From an uncultured Acetatifactor sp. (lineage in GTDB: Bacteria > Bacillota > Clostridia > Lachnospirales > Lachnospiraceae): a DNA stretch of 64,000 nucleotides. A program made the translations under genes and the position numbers. A model generated the notes under the pieces. The model did no database searches. It saw nothing but the letters and a program-made list of their open reading frames with translations, and was not told where the DNA came from. Of the stretch, positions 17,630 to 27,052 are shown piece by piece. How positions within the stretch are numbered: position 1 is the first letter of the stretch; each line of letters starts with the position of its first letter. Where the stretch lies: NCBI GenBank assembly GCA_949840935.1, contig CATKXX010000015.1:1-64000 (forward strand), written 5' to 3'.

Positions 17630-19399
17630 ATGGAACAGAAAAGCAATCTGACAGAAACGGTACAAAACAAAAGCATACAGAATCCCCAAAAGGAAAATCC
17701 CATACACAGGATTCCCGCAACTATACATACCATTGACGCCGCGCCGGGACAGAGGATCCTGGTATTCAGCGATATTCACGGGTATCTGAACCGTCTGATC
17801 CAGCTTTTAAAAAAGGTGAATTATGGCGGGGACGATATCATAGTCGTTGTGGGCGACCTGGTGGACAAGGGGCCGGAGAGCCTGCGGGTGGTACAGTACC
17901 TCCTGGATTTAAGCAGGCGCCATCCCGTCTATGTTACCATGGGGAATGTGGATCTGGACAGGGTACAGTACTTTCAGGAGGACTCCTTTAAGTCGGACGA
18001 GGAGTTTGTGGATTACCTGAAGGAATTTTCCAGAAGGGAAAAATGGGGCGGCAGCATCGGTCAGGATATGCTGGAGAATCTGGGAGTGGGCGTGGAACAG
18101 GTCACGGTACAGAACGCGGCCGAATGCCGCTGTATGGTCAGGGAGCATTTCCGTCAGGAGCTGGATTTCCTGGGGCGCTGTCCCACCATACTGACCCTGG
18201 GGGATTACCTCTTTGTCCACGGCGGCGTGCCTGTGGATGACCTGCCGGCGCTGGAGGGAACCTCCGCTTACCAATACCTGAAATGGGATCATTTCTGGAA
18301 GCAGGGATACCGTTTTCAGAAATATACGGTGGTTACGGGACACTTCCCTGCCGTCCTGTATAAAGACAACGAGGATATGAGCCCGCTGTTCGATCCGGAC
18401 AGAAGGGTGATCGCCATTGACGGGGGCTGCGGCCTGAAAGCTTCGGGCCAGTTAAACTGCCTGGTTTTGCAGGACTGCCATACCGGGATGGAGGAGATCC
18501 GTTGGGAGTCCTTTGACGAATTTCCTGTGGTGAGGGCGCTGGAGCCTCAGGACGAATCGCCTTCTTCCCTTTTTCTCAACTATTTCGACAGCAGGGTGGA
18601 GCTTTTGGAGGAGCGCGGCCGTTTCCGAAGGGTCAGGCATCTTTCTACCGGGAAGGTTTTTGACGTCCCCCGGGACTGGGCGGTGACATGGCGCGACGGA
18701 GAGTTTCACTGCGAGGACTACTGTGACAGGAAGCTGGCGGTGGCGGCGGGAGAGGAGCTCTCGGTGATCTTTGAGACGGCAGAGGGCCGGTATGTAAAGA
18801 AACAGGGGCGGCAGATCGGATGGTATCATGGGGCGGCGGAGCCCGTGAAAAGCAATCTGCGGCTTGTGGAAGGAGCTCCCGGGTACGGGAATTGGCGGCG
18901 GGAGAGGGAATTGGCCGTGTATGAGCTGCTGCAGAGGCTGGAAATCCCCTTCCAGCGGATCGATCATCAGGAGGCAAACAACATGGATGCCTGCCGGGAG
19001 ATCGATCTGGCCCTGGACGCAGTGATCTGTAAGAACCTGTTTCTGTGCAACCGGCAGAGAACCGCCTTTTATCTGCTGATGATGCCGGGGAATAAAAAAT
19101 TTAAGACAAAGGAGCTGTCGGAGCAGATCGGCAGTTCCCGTCTTTCCTTCGGGGAGGCGGCGTATATGGAACGATTTCTGCATATTACCCCCGGCTCCGT
19201 CAGCGTCATGGGGCTGATGAACGACAGGGAAAACAGGGTCAGGCTGCTGATCGACCGGGATGTGCTGAAGGGGGAGCGGCTGGGCTGCCATCCCTGTATG
19301 AATACGTCCAGTATCCGGCTGAGAATATCGGATCTGCTGGAAAAATTTCTTCCAGCGGTGGGACATGAGCCGATATATGTAGATCTGACCGGACAATAG
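17630..19399 (+). CDS. metallophosphoesterase - SH3-like - prolyl-tRNA deacylase (ProX/YbaK-like) fusion protein
   Basis: N-terminal SDIHG, GDLVDKGP, GNVD, VHGGV, TGHFP; middle VELLEERGRFRRVRHLSTGKVFDVP and GRYVKKQGRQIGWYHG; C-terminal KNLFLCNRQRTAFYLLMMPGNKKFKTKELSEQIGSSRLSF...TPGSVSVMGLMNDRENRVRLLIDRDVL...GCHPCMNTSSIRL. Confidence 0.85.
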   Translation: MEQKSNLTETVQNKSIQNPQKENPIHRIPATIHTIDAAPGQRILVFSDIHGYLNRLIQLLKKVNYGGDDIIVVVGDLVDKGPESLRVVQYLLDLSRRHPVYVTMGNVDLDRVQYFQEDSFKSDEEFVDYLKEFSRREKWGGSIGQDMLENLGVGVEQVTVQNAAECRCMVREHFRQELDFLGRCPTILTLGDYLFVHGGVPVDDLPALEGTSAYQYLKWDHFWKQGYRFQKYTVVTGHFPAVLYKDNEDMSPLFDPDRRVIAIDGGCGLKASGQLNCLVLQDCHTGMEEIRWESFDEFPVVRALEPQDESPSSLFLNYFDSRVELLEERGRFRRVRHLSTGKVFDVPRDWAVTWRDGEFHCEDYCDRKLAVAAGEELSVIFETAEGRYVKKQGRQIGWYHGAAEPVKSNLRLVEGAPGYGNWRRERELAVYELLQRLEIPFQRIDHQEANNMDACREIDLALDAVICKNLFLCNRQRTAFYLLMMPGNKKFKTKELSEQIGSSRLSFGEAAYMERFLHITPGSVSVMGLMNDRENRVRLLIDRDVLKGERLGCHPCMNTSSIRLRISDLLEKFLPAVGHEPIYVDLTGQ

Positions 19400-19414
19400 G
19401 AGGACTTTTTACAA

Positions 19415-21079
19415 ATGGAAAAATTAAAACCAAAGCTTTTTTCGGTGATGAAGACCTACACGAAGGAGCAGTTTATTAAGGATGTGGTGGCGGGAATCAT
19501 CGTGGCGATCATCGCTCTGCCCCTGTCCATCGCCCTGGCCCTGGCCTCCGGTGTGACCCCGGAAAAGGGTATTTACACGGCAATCACGGCAGGATTTGTG
19601 ATTTCGTTCCTGGGCGGCAGCCGGGTGCAGATTGCCGGGCCTACGGCGGCCTTCGCCACCATTGTGGCGGGGATTGTGGCTAAGAACGGTTTTGAAGGGC
19701 TGGTGATCGCCACGCTGCTGGCGGGAGTGATCCTGATCCTGATGGGCCTCCTGCGCCTGGGAGGCCTGATCAAATTCATTCCCTACACCATCACCACCGG
19801 ATTTACGGCAGGAATCGCCGTGACTATCTTTATCGGCCAGATCAAGGATTTCCTGGGACTGGCCGTGGTGACGGAGGAACCTTTGATCGAAACCATGGAC
19901 AAGCTGAAGGCCGTATTTGCCTTTATAGACACCATCAACTGGCAGGCGGTGGCGGTGGGGGCGGTCTGTATGGCAATCCTGATCGCATGGCCGTATCTGC
20001 CCGGGTTCTGCAAAAAAATCCCCCCTTCCCTGATCGCGGTTCTGGCAGGTATCGCCATGGTCAGCGGCCTGGGGATGAAGGTCAATACCATTGGGGACCT
20101 GTATGAGATTTCCAATAAGCTTCCTTCCGTGTCTCTTCCCGGTTTCAGCATGGAAACGGTGCGGAATGTGTTCCCCGACGCCGTGACCATCGCCATCCTG
20201 GCGGCCATAGAATCCCTGCTTTCCTGCGTGGTGGCGGACAGTATGGTGAACAGCAGGCACCGTTCCAATATGGAGCTGGTGGCCCAGGGGGCCGGAAATA
20301 TCGTGTCGGCGCTCTTTGGCGGCATTCCCGCCACGGGAGCCATTGCCAGGACGGCAGCCAACATCAAGAACGGCGGGCGCACGCCCATTGCGGGCATGGT
20401 GCATTCAGTGGTGCTTCTTCTGATCCTGGTGGTTCTGATGCCCTATGCGGCGTTAATCCCCATGCCTGCCATTGCGGCCATCCTTTTCATGGTGGCTTAC
20501 AATATGTGCGGCTGGAGAAATTTCGTTTATCTGTGTAAAACCTCGCCTAAGAGCGATATCGCGGTGCTGGTGGTGACTTTCCTGCTGACGGTGGTATTTG
20601 ACCTGGTGGTGGCTATCGAGGTGGGGATCCTGATGGCGGCGCTGCTGTTCATGAAACGTATGAGCGAAGTCACCGAAGTGGAGGGCTGGAAGTACATAGA
20701 TGACGAGGACGACCCCGACAGCCTGTCCCTGCGGGAGGTTCCCGCCAACACCCGGGTATATGAGATCAGCGGCCCCCTGTTCTTCGGCGCGGCGGACAAG
20801 ATCCTGACCATTTCCCTGGACGAGAAGACGAAATGCCTGATCCTGCGTATGAGGGGAGTGTCCGCCATCGACGCCACCGCCATGCACAATCTGGAGGAAA
20901 TGTACGCGGAGTGTCAGCGCAAGAAGATCCGGCTGGTGCTGTCCCACGTCAACGAGCAGCCTCTGCGGGTGATGCAGAAGGCAGGATTTGTGGAAAAGGT
21001 GGGCGCGGAAAACTTCTGCTCCCACATTGACGATGCGCTGCGGCGGGCGGAAGAATTGCAGCGGGGACGCGCATCCTAA
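19415..21079 (+). CDS. SulP family inorganic anion transporter with STAS domain
   Basis: DVVAGIIVAIIALPLSIALALASGVTPEKGIYTAI, GPTAAFATIVAGIVA, C-terminal STAS LILRMRGVSAIDATAMHNLEE. Confidence 0.95.
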   Translation: MEKLKPKLFSVMKTYTKEQFIKDVVAGIIVAIIALPLSIALALASGVTPEKGIYTAITAGFVISFLGGSRVQIAGPTAAFATIVAGIVAKNGFEGLVIATLLAGVILILMGLLRLGGLIKFIPYTITTGFTAGIAVTIFIGQIKDFLGLAVVTEEPLIETMDKLKAVFAFIDTINWQAVAVGAVCMAILIAWPYLPGFCKKIPPSLIAVLAGIAMVSGLGMKVNTIGDLYEISNKLPSVSLPGFSMETVRNVFPDAVTIAILAAIESLLSCVVADSMVNSRHRSNMELVAQGAGNIVSALFGGIPATGAIARTAANIKNGGRTPIAGMVHSVVLLLILVVLMPYAALIPMPAIAAILFMVAYNMCGWRNFVYLCKTSPKSDIAVLVVTFLLTVVFDLVVAIEVGILMAALLFMKRMSEVTEVEGWKYIDDEDDPDSLSLREVPANTRVYEISGPLFFGAADKILTISLDEKTKCLILRMRGVSAIDATAMHNLEEMYAECQRKKIRLVLSHVNEQPLRVMQKAGFVEKVGAENFCSHIDDALRRAEELQRGRAS

Positions 21080-21223
21080 AGTGTGTTTGAATCATCATTC
21101 ACAGGCGAAAAAATTTTTGAAAACTCCGCTGATTTACAAATACCATATTTTGTGATAGAATGAGGGCAAATGCGCAAACCTTGTGTGTTTGCCCTTAATT
21201 ATGAGAACAGGAGTGTACCAAAG

Positions 21224-23902
21224 ATGCCGGAACAGCGGATTCCAGTGGAAGATCTGACCCCCATGATGCAGCAATACATGGAGACGAAAAAGCAATATCA
21301 GGATTGTATCCTTTTTTACCGTCTGGGTGATTTTTATGAGATGTTTTTTGACGATGCCCTGACGGTCACTAAGGAGCTGGAACTTACGCTGACGGGAAAG
21401 GCCTGCGGGCTGGAGGAGCGCGCCCCCATGTGCGGTGTCCCTTATCACGCGGTGGAGGGATACTTGACCAAACTGGTCAGCAGGGGCTACAAGGTAGCAA
21501 TCTGCGAGCAGACAGAGGATCCGAAGCTGGCCAAGGGCCTGGTAAAGCGTGAGGTAGTGCGCATCGTCACGCCGGGAACGAACCTGAACGTGCAGGCGCT
21601 GGAGGAATCCAAGAACAATTTCCTCATGTGCATTACTTATACGCCCACAAAGATTGGTATTTCCGTGGCGGATGTGACCACTGGGGATTATTATCTGACG
21701 GAGGTGGAGGATTTAAAAAAGCTGAACGACGAGCTGATGAAATATGAGCCCTCGGAGATCATCTGCAACGAGGCTTTCCTGGTCAGCGGCTTTGATGTGG
21801 ACGAGCTGCGGGAGAGGTATCATATTTCCATCAATGCGCTTGAGCCCCGCCTTTTTGGCGATGAAGAATGCAGGAGGGTGCTGCTAAAGCATTTTAAAGT
21901 AAACACGATGATCGGGCTGGGAATTGAGGACTTTCCCGTGGGAATGCTGGCTGCGGGGGCTCTGCTGCAGTATCTCTACGAGACCCAGAAGACAGAGCTG
22001 GAGCATTTTACCCATATTTATCCCTATCTGGCCAATAAATATATGCTGCTTGACAGCTCTACCAGGCGTAACCTGGAGCTCACAGAGACGCTCAGAGAGA
22101 AGCAGAAAAGAGGCTCTCTGCTGTGGGTTCTTGACAAGACCCGCACGGCAATGGGGGGCAGGCTTCTTCGGAGCATGATCGAGCAGCCCCTGATCGACCG
22201 GGAGGAGATTGAGAAACGCCTGGACGCCATTGAGGAGCTGAATCAGGACAGCGTGTCACGGGATGAGATCAGGGAATATCTGAATCCGGTCTATGACCTG
22301 GAAAGGCTGCTCAGCAAGGTGACTTATAAGACAGCCAATCCCAGGGATTTTATTGCTTTCCGCAATTCCCTTGAAATGCTGCCCCATATCAAGACAGTGC
22401 TGACAGAATTTTCAGGGGAGGAGTTGAAGCGCATCTATGAGGATATGGACGGGCTGGAGGACATTTACCAGCTGATCAGCGCAGCTATCGAGGAGGATCC
22501 GCCTGTTACAATCCGCGAGGGCGGTATGATCAGGGATGGCTTTGACGAGACCATAGACACCCTCAGAAGTGCAAAACGCGATGGAAAACAGTGGCTTGCA
22601 GAATTGGAAGAGCAGGACAGGGAGCGCACCGGAATTAAAAATCTGAAGATCAAATACAATAAAGTATTTGGCTATTACTTTGAAGTTACCAATTCTTACA
22701 GGGATATGGTGCCGGAGGATTATATCCGCAAGCAGACCCTTGCCAATGCGGAGCGGTATACCACGCCCCGATTAAAGGAGCTGGAGGACACCATTTTAAA
22801 TGCGGAGGACAAGCTGACGGCGCTGGAATACGATCTGTTCTGTAAGATTCGGGAATCCATTGCACTGGAATTGGAGCGGATTCAGAAAACCGCAAAAGCC
22901 ATTGCCAGGCTGGATGTGTATTCCTCCCTGTCCCTTGTGTCGGAGCGGAACCGCTTTGTAAGGCCGAAGCTGAACGGGAAGGGGGTCATCGACATCAAGG
23001 ACGGAAGACATCCTGTGGTGGAGCAGATGATCACCAACGACCTGTTTATTGCCAACGATACGTTCCTGGACAACGGCAGCCATTGCATCAGTATCATAAC
23101 AGGCCCCAACATGGCGGGAAAGTCCACTTATATGAGGCAGACGGCGCTGATCGTGCTGATGGCGCAGCTGGGCTGTTTTGTGCCTGCGAAGAGCGCGAAT
23201 ATAGGCATTGTGGACAGGATTTTTACCAGGGTGGGGGCCTCCGACGACCTGGCAAGCGGCCAGTCCACCTTCATGGTGGAGATGAATGAGGTGGCCAATA
23301 TCCTGAGGAACGCTACCTCCGACAGCCTGCTGATCCTGGACGAGATCGGGCGGGGGACGTCCACCTTTGACGGGCTCAGCATTGCCTGGGCGGTGATCGA
23401 ACATATCAGCAACCGGAAACTGCTGGGGGCCAAGACCCTCTTTGCCACCCATTACCACGAGCTCACCGAGCTGGAGGGCAAGATGAGCAATGTGAACAAT
23501 TACTGCATCGCCGTGAAGGAATGCGGGGACGATATCATCTTCCTGAGAAAGATCATCAAGGGGGGCGCAGACCGCAGCTACGGCATCCAGGTGGCCAAGC
23601 TGGCGGGGGTGCCGGATATGGTCATAGACAGGGCAAAGGAGATTGCGGAACAGCTCTCCGACAACGATATCACGGAGAAGGTACAGAGCATTTCCGTTGA
23701 GATAAAGGGTGAAGGCAGGCTTAAGAAACAGCCTAAACTGGATGAGCTGGATCTGGCGCAGATGTCGCTTTTTGACACAGTCACTGACGAGGATGTCATA
23801 AAAGAATTGATGGAGCTTGAGGTCAATACCATGGCGCCCATCGATGCCCTGAATGCTTTGTACAGGCTGCAGAACAAGATTAAGAACCGCTGGCAGATGT
23901 GA
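21224..23902 (+). CDS. mutS: DNA mismatch repair protein MutS
   Basis: DCILFYRLGDFYEMFFDDA, CGVPYHA, ITGPNMAGKSTYMRQTALI, LILDEIGRGTSTFDGLSIAWAV, TLFATHYHELT. Confidence 0.98.
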   Translation: MPEQRIPVEDLTPMMQQYMETKKQYQDCILFYRLGDFYEMFFDDALTVTKELELTLTGKACGLEERAPMCGVPYHAVEGYLTKLVSRGYKVAICEQTEDPKLAKGLVKREVVRIVTPGTNLNVQALEESKNNFLMCITYTPTKIGISVADVTTGDYYLTEVEDLKKLNDELMKYEPSEIICNEAFLVSGFDVDELRERYHISINALEPRLFGDEECRRVLLKHFKVNTMIGLGIEDFPVGMLAAGALLQYLYETQKTELEHFTHIYPYLANKYMLLDSSTRRNLELTETLREKQKRGSLLWVLDKTRTAMGGRLLRSMIEQPLIDREEIEKRLDAIEELNQDSVSRDEIREYLNPVYDLERLLSKVTYKTANPRDFIAFRNSLEMLPHIKTVLTEFSGEELKRIYEDMDGLEDIYQLISAAIEEDPPVTIREGGMIRDGFDETIDTLRSAKRDGKQWLAELEEQDRERTGIKNLKIKYNKVFGYYFEVTNSYRDMVPEDYIRKQTLANAERYTTPRLKELEDTILNAEDKLTALEYDLFCKIRESIALELERIQKTAKAIARLDVYSSLSLVSERNRFVRPKLNGKGVIDIKDGRHPVVEQMITNDLFIANDTFLDNGSHCISIITGPNMAGKSTYMRQTALIVLMAQLGCFVPAKSANIGIVDRIFTRVGASDDLASGQSTFMVEMNEVANILRNATSDSLLILDEIGRGTSTFDGLSIAWAVIEHISNRKLLGAKTLFATHYHELTELEGKMSNVNNYCIAVKECGDDIIFLRKIIKGGADRSYGIQVAKLAGVPDMVIDRAKEIAEQLSDNDITEKVQSISVEIKGEGRLKKQPKLDELDLAQMSLFDTVTDEDVIKELMELEVNTMAPIDALNALYRLQNKIKNRWQM

Positions 23903-23978
23903 AGATATCGATTTCTCCCCGGAGAGCGGGCTGTGAGATAAGATATGGAGCCGGTAAGGCAGTAATAAGAGGGAGATT

Positions 23979-26045
23979 ATGGCACAGATACACGTACTTG
24001 ATTCGGAGACGATTGATAAGATTGCAGCGGGGGAGGTGGTGGAACGCCCCTCCAGCGTGGTAAAGGAATTGGTGGAGAATGCCATAGACGCAGGGGCTTC
24101 GGCTGTTACCGTGGAGATCAGGGACGGGGGGATTGAATTCATCCGCGTCACGGATAACGGGGCAGGAATGGAGCGGGAGCAGCTCCGCACTGCGTTTCTG
24201 CGCCATGCCACCAGCAAGATTTCGGATGCTTCCGACCTGACGCGGATTTCCAGCCTGGGCTTCAGGGGGGAGGCCCTGTCCAGTATTGCGGCAGTGGCAA
24301 AGGTGGAGGTCATCACCAGGACAGCGGGCAGTATGACTGGCAGCCGAATCCTCCTGGAGGGAGCCAGGGAGACTGGTTTTGAGGAGGTGGGGGCGCCGGA
24401 GGGAACTACCTTTCTGGTGCGGAACCTTTTCTTTAATACGCCTGTTAGAAGGAAATTTTTAAAGCAGCCTGCCACAGAGGGCGGGTACATCGTGGATCTG
24501 ATGGAGCATCTGGCCCTTTCCAGGCCGGATATTTCCTTTAAGCTCCTGGTTGGGAGCCAGATGAGATTCCATACCTCGGGAAACGGCGACCTGAAGGAGG
24601 TGGTCTACCGTATCTACGGGCGGGATGTGGCGGCTTCTCTGGTACCGGTTCAGGCACAGAAGGACGGTATCCGGGTGGAGGGATATCTGGGGAAGCCTGT
24701 GATGGTGCGTTCCAACCGGAATTTTGAGATTTATTTTATCAACGGAAGGTTTATACGCAGCAGCGTGATCTCCCGCGCTGTGGAGGAGGGCTACAGGGAA
24801 TATCTGATGCAGCACAAATTCCCCATGTGTGTCCTCCATATAACCATGGATACTGACAGGGTGGATGTGAATGTACATCCCACCAAGATGGATGTGCGCT
24901 TCAGTGACGCCATTTCCTTTTGCAACCTTCTCATGGAGACGGTCAGGGCTGCCCTGCATGTCAGGGAGATGATACCGGAGGCATCGCTGGACAGCGGCAG
25001 GGAATTAAGGGCTGCTGCTGCGGAGGAGCGGAAGGCGGCCCGGGAGGAACAGACGCCGGAGCCCTTTGAGCGCAGCCGGGGGGAAAACTACCGCGTGCAG
25101 GAGGATACAAAATATAGGGTCGTGGCGGCTGAAGGAGGAATCCAAAACCCCAAAAAGCAGGATTTTACGCAGAATCCCGTTTGGAACAGGGTGAAATTGC
25201 AGCAAGAGCCTGTGGAAAAGGAGGCTGTTCCTCAGGAAAAAGAAGAAGGGGAGGATTTCTTTACGGAGACCTCGGAGCTTCCGGAGGATGCCGGGCCGTC
25301 CATTGCGCTGCCGACACAGGACGCAGAACAGAAGCAGGAACTGCCGGCGGGTGGAAAGGAAGATGAGCCGTCCATTGCGCCGCCGGGTTCGCAGGAGGAA
25401 CCGCTTTCGACAGAGCCAGTGGCACAGATGAATCTGTTCGAGGAAAAACTCCTGACGGAGGACAACCGCTCCCGGTTTCGCATTATCGGCCAGGTGTTCG
25501 AGACATACTGGCTGATACAGTTTGAGGAAAAGCTGATGATGATCGACCAGCATGCCGCCCATGAAAAGGTGAATTATGAAAGGCTGATGAAGCAGTATCA
25601 TGAAAAAAACGTGGTTTCCCAGGCGCTGATGCCGCCTGTGATCGTCAGTCTTTCCGGCCAGGAGGAAACGGTGTTAAAGGAAAATGCGGATGTGTTCGCC
25701 TCCCTCGGCTTTGAGGTGGAGGCCTTTGGCGGGAGCGAGTATGCGCTGCGCGGCGTGCCGGTGGATCTTTACGGCTGTAACGAGAGGGAAATGTTCCTGG
25801 AGGTGCTGGATCAGCTGAGCGAGGGAACCAGCTTTGGCAATATCCGCGTGATAGAGGAGAAGATTGCCTCCATGTCCTGTAAAGCCGCGGTAAAGGGCAA
25901 CAGCCTGCTGAGCCCCGCGGAGGCGGAGGCTCTGATCGACGAGCTCCTGACCCTGGATAATCCCTATAACTGCCCCCATGGCAGGCCAACTGTCGTAACC
26001 ATGACGAAGGCGGAGATGGACAGGAAATTTAAGCGTATCGTATAA
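23979..26045 (+). CDS. mutL: DNA mismatch repair protein MutL
   Basis: KIAAGEVVERPSSVVKELVENAIDAGA, SLGFRGEALSSIAAVAKV, C-terminal DQHAAHEKVNYE and CPHGRPTVV. Confidence 0.98.
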   Translation: MAQIHVLDSETIDKIAAGEVVERPSSVVKELVENAIDAGASAVTVEIRDGGIEFIRVTDNGAGMEREQLRTAFLRHATSKISDASDLTRISSLGFRGEALSSIAAVAKVEVITRTAGSMTGSRILLEGARETGFEEVGAPEGTTFLVRNLFFNTPVRRKFLKQPATEGGYIVDLMEHLALSRPDISFKLLVGSQMRFHTSGNGDLKEVVYRIYGRDVAASLVPVQAQKDGIRVEGYLGKPVMVRSNRNFEIYFINGRFIRSSVISRAVEEGYREYLMQHKFPMCVLHITMDTDRVDVNVHPTKMDVRFSDAISFCNLLMETVRAALHVREMIPEASLDSGRELRAAAAEERKAAREEQTPEPFERSRGENYRVQEDTKYRVVAAEGGIQNPKKQDFTQNPVWNRVKLQQEPVEKEAVPQEKEEGEDFFTETSELPEDAGPSIALPTQDAEQKQELPAGGKEDEPSIAPPGSQEEPLSTEPVAQMNLFEEKLLTEDNRSRFRIIGQVFETYWLIQFEEKLMMIDQHAAHEKVNYERLMKQYHEKNVVSQALMPPVIVSLSGQEETVLKENADVFASLGFEVEAFGGSEYALRGVPVDLYGCNEREMFLEVLDQLSEGTSFGNIRVIEEKIASMSCKAAVKGNSLLSPAEAEALIDELLTLDNPYNCPHGRPTVVTMTKAEMDRKFKRIV

Positions 26046-26066
26046 AGCTCAGGAAGGCGGCAATTT

Positions 26067-27035
26067 ATGATAAAGAGAGAGAACGGGGACAGGCCGCCCA
26101 TGATCGTGCTGACAGGGCCAACCGCAGTGGGGAAGACGCAGCTTTCCCTGGCCCTGGCGGGAGAGGTGGGAGGCGAAATCCTTTCCGCGGATTCCATGCA
26201 GGTATACAGGCATATGGACATCGGCTCAGCGAAGATTGCTGCGTCAGAAATGCAGGGAATCCCGCATCACATGATCGATATCCTGGAGCCCTGGGAATCC
26301 TTTCATGTGGCAGCCTTCAAGGAGAGGTGCCAGGAGGCTTTGCAGGGGATTTATGAGCGCGGGCATATCCCCATTGTGACGGGGGGGACGGGATTTTATA
26401 TCCAGGCGCTGCTTAAGGATGTGGATTTTACGGAAAGCGGGGAGGACGGGGAGTACCGCGCCCGGCTGGAGGAAATCGCCGCCAGGGAGGGGGCGGAAAA
26501 GCTCCATGAGATGCTTTCCGAGGCTGATCCGGAAGCGGCCCGGGCAATCCATCCCAACAATATTAAACGAACCATACGCGCGCTGGAATTTTTCCACCAG
26601 ACCGGGCAGAGGATTTCCGGGCATAACGAGCGGGAGCGGCAGAAGGAGAGCGTGTACAATTCCTGTTATTTTGTGCTGAACGACCTGAGGGAGAGGCTTT
26701 ATCAGCGCATAGAACAAAGAGTTGACGAGATGCTGGAGCAGGGGCTGGTGGAGGAGGTCAGGGCGCTGCAGGCGATGGGCTGCCACCGGGGGATGGTCTC
26801 CATGCAGGGCCTGGGATATAAGGAGATACTGGCGTATCTGGAAGGGGAATACACTTATGAGCAGGCAGTGGAGCTTCTGAAACGCGACACCAGACGCTTT
26901 GCAAAGAGGCAGCTCACATGGTTCCGCAGGGAAGAAGGAGTCGTCTGGATAAATAAAAACGAGTTTGGATATGATGAACGGAAGATACTGGAATTTATGC
27001 TGGAAATAATAAGGCAGCGCGGGATCGGTACATAA
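26067..27035 (+). CDS. miaA: tRNA dimethylallyltransferase
   Basis: LTGPTAVGKTQLSLALA, SADSMQVYRHMDIGSAK, VTGGTGFYIQALL. Confidence 0.98.
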   Translation: MIKRENGDRPPMIVLTGPTAVGKTQLSLALAGEVGGEILSADSMQVYRHMDIGSAKIAASEMQGIPHHMIDILEPWESFHVAAFKERCQEALQGIYERGHIPIVTGGTGFYIQALLKDVDFTESGEDGEYRARLEEIAAREGAEKLHEMLSEADPEAARAIHPNNIKRTIRALEFFHQTGQRISGHNERERQKESVYNSCYFVLNDLRERLYQRIEQRVDEMLEQGLVEEVRALQAMGCHRGMVSMQGLGYKEILAYLEGEYTYEQAVELLKRDTRRFAKRQLTWFRREEGVVWINKNEFGYDERKILEFMLEIIRQRGIGT

Positions 27036-27052
27036 GAAAGGATCGGATAGTT

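Noticed and set aside
18452-19396. 314-aa minus-strand ORF opposite the phosphoesterase-ProX fusion
   Set aside because: Antisense to a gene with clear domain motifs; no promoter or RBS support seen.
19424-20404. 326-aa His/Gly/Asp-rich minus-strand ORF opposite sulP
   Set aside because: Repeated H/D/G/Q pattern is the complement of transmembrane-helix codons, a typical artefact.
22796-24490. 564-aa minus-strand ORF opposite mutS/mutL
   Set aside because: Shadow ORF of two confidently assigned + strand genes; composition lacks domain motifs and spans both genes.
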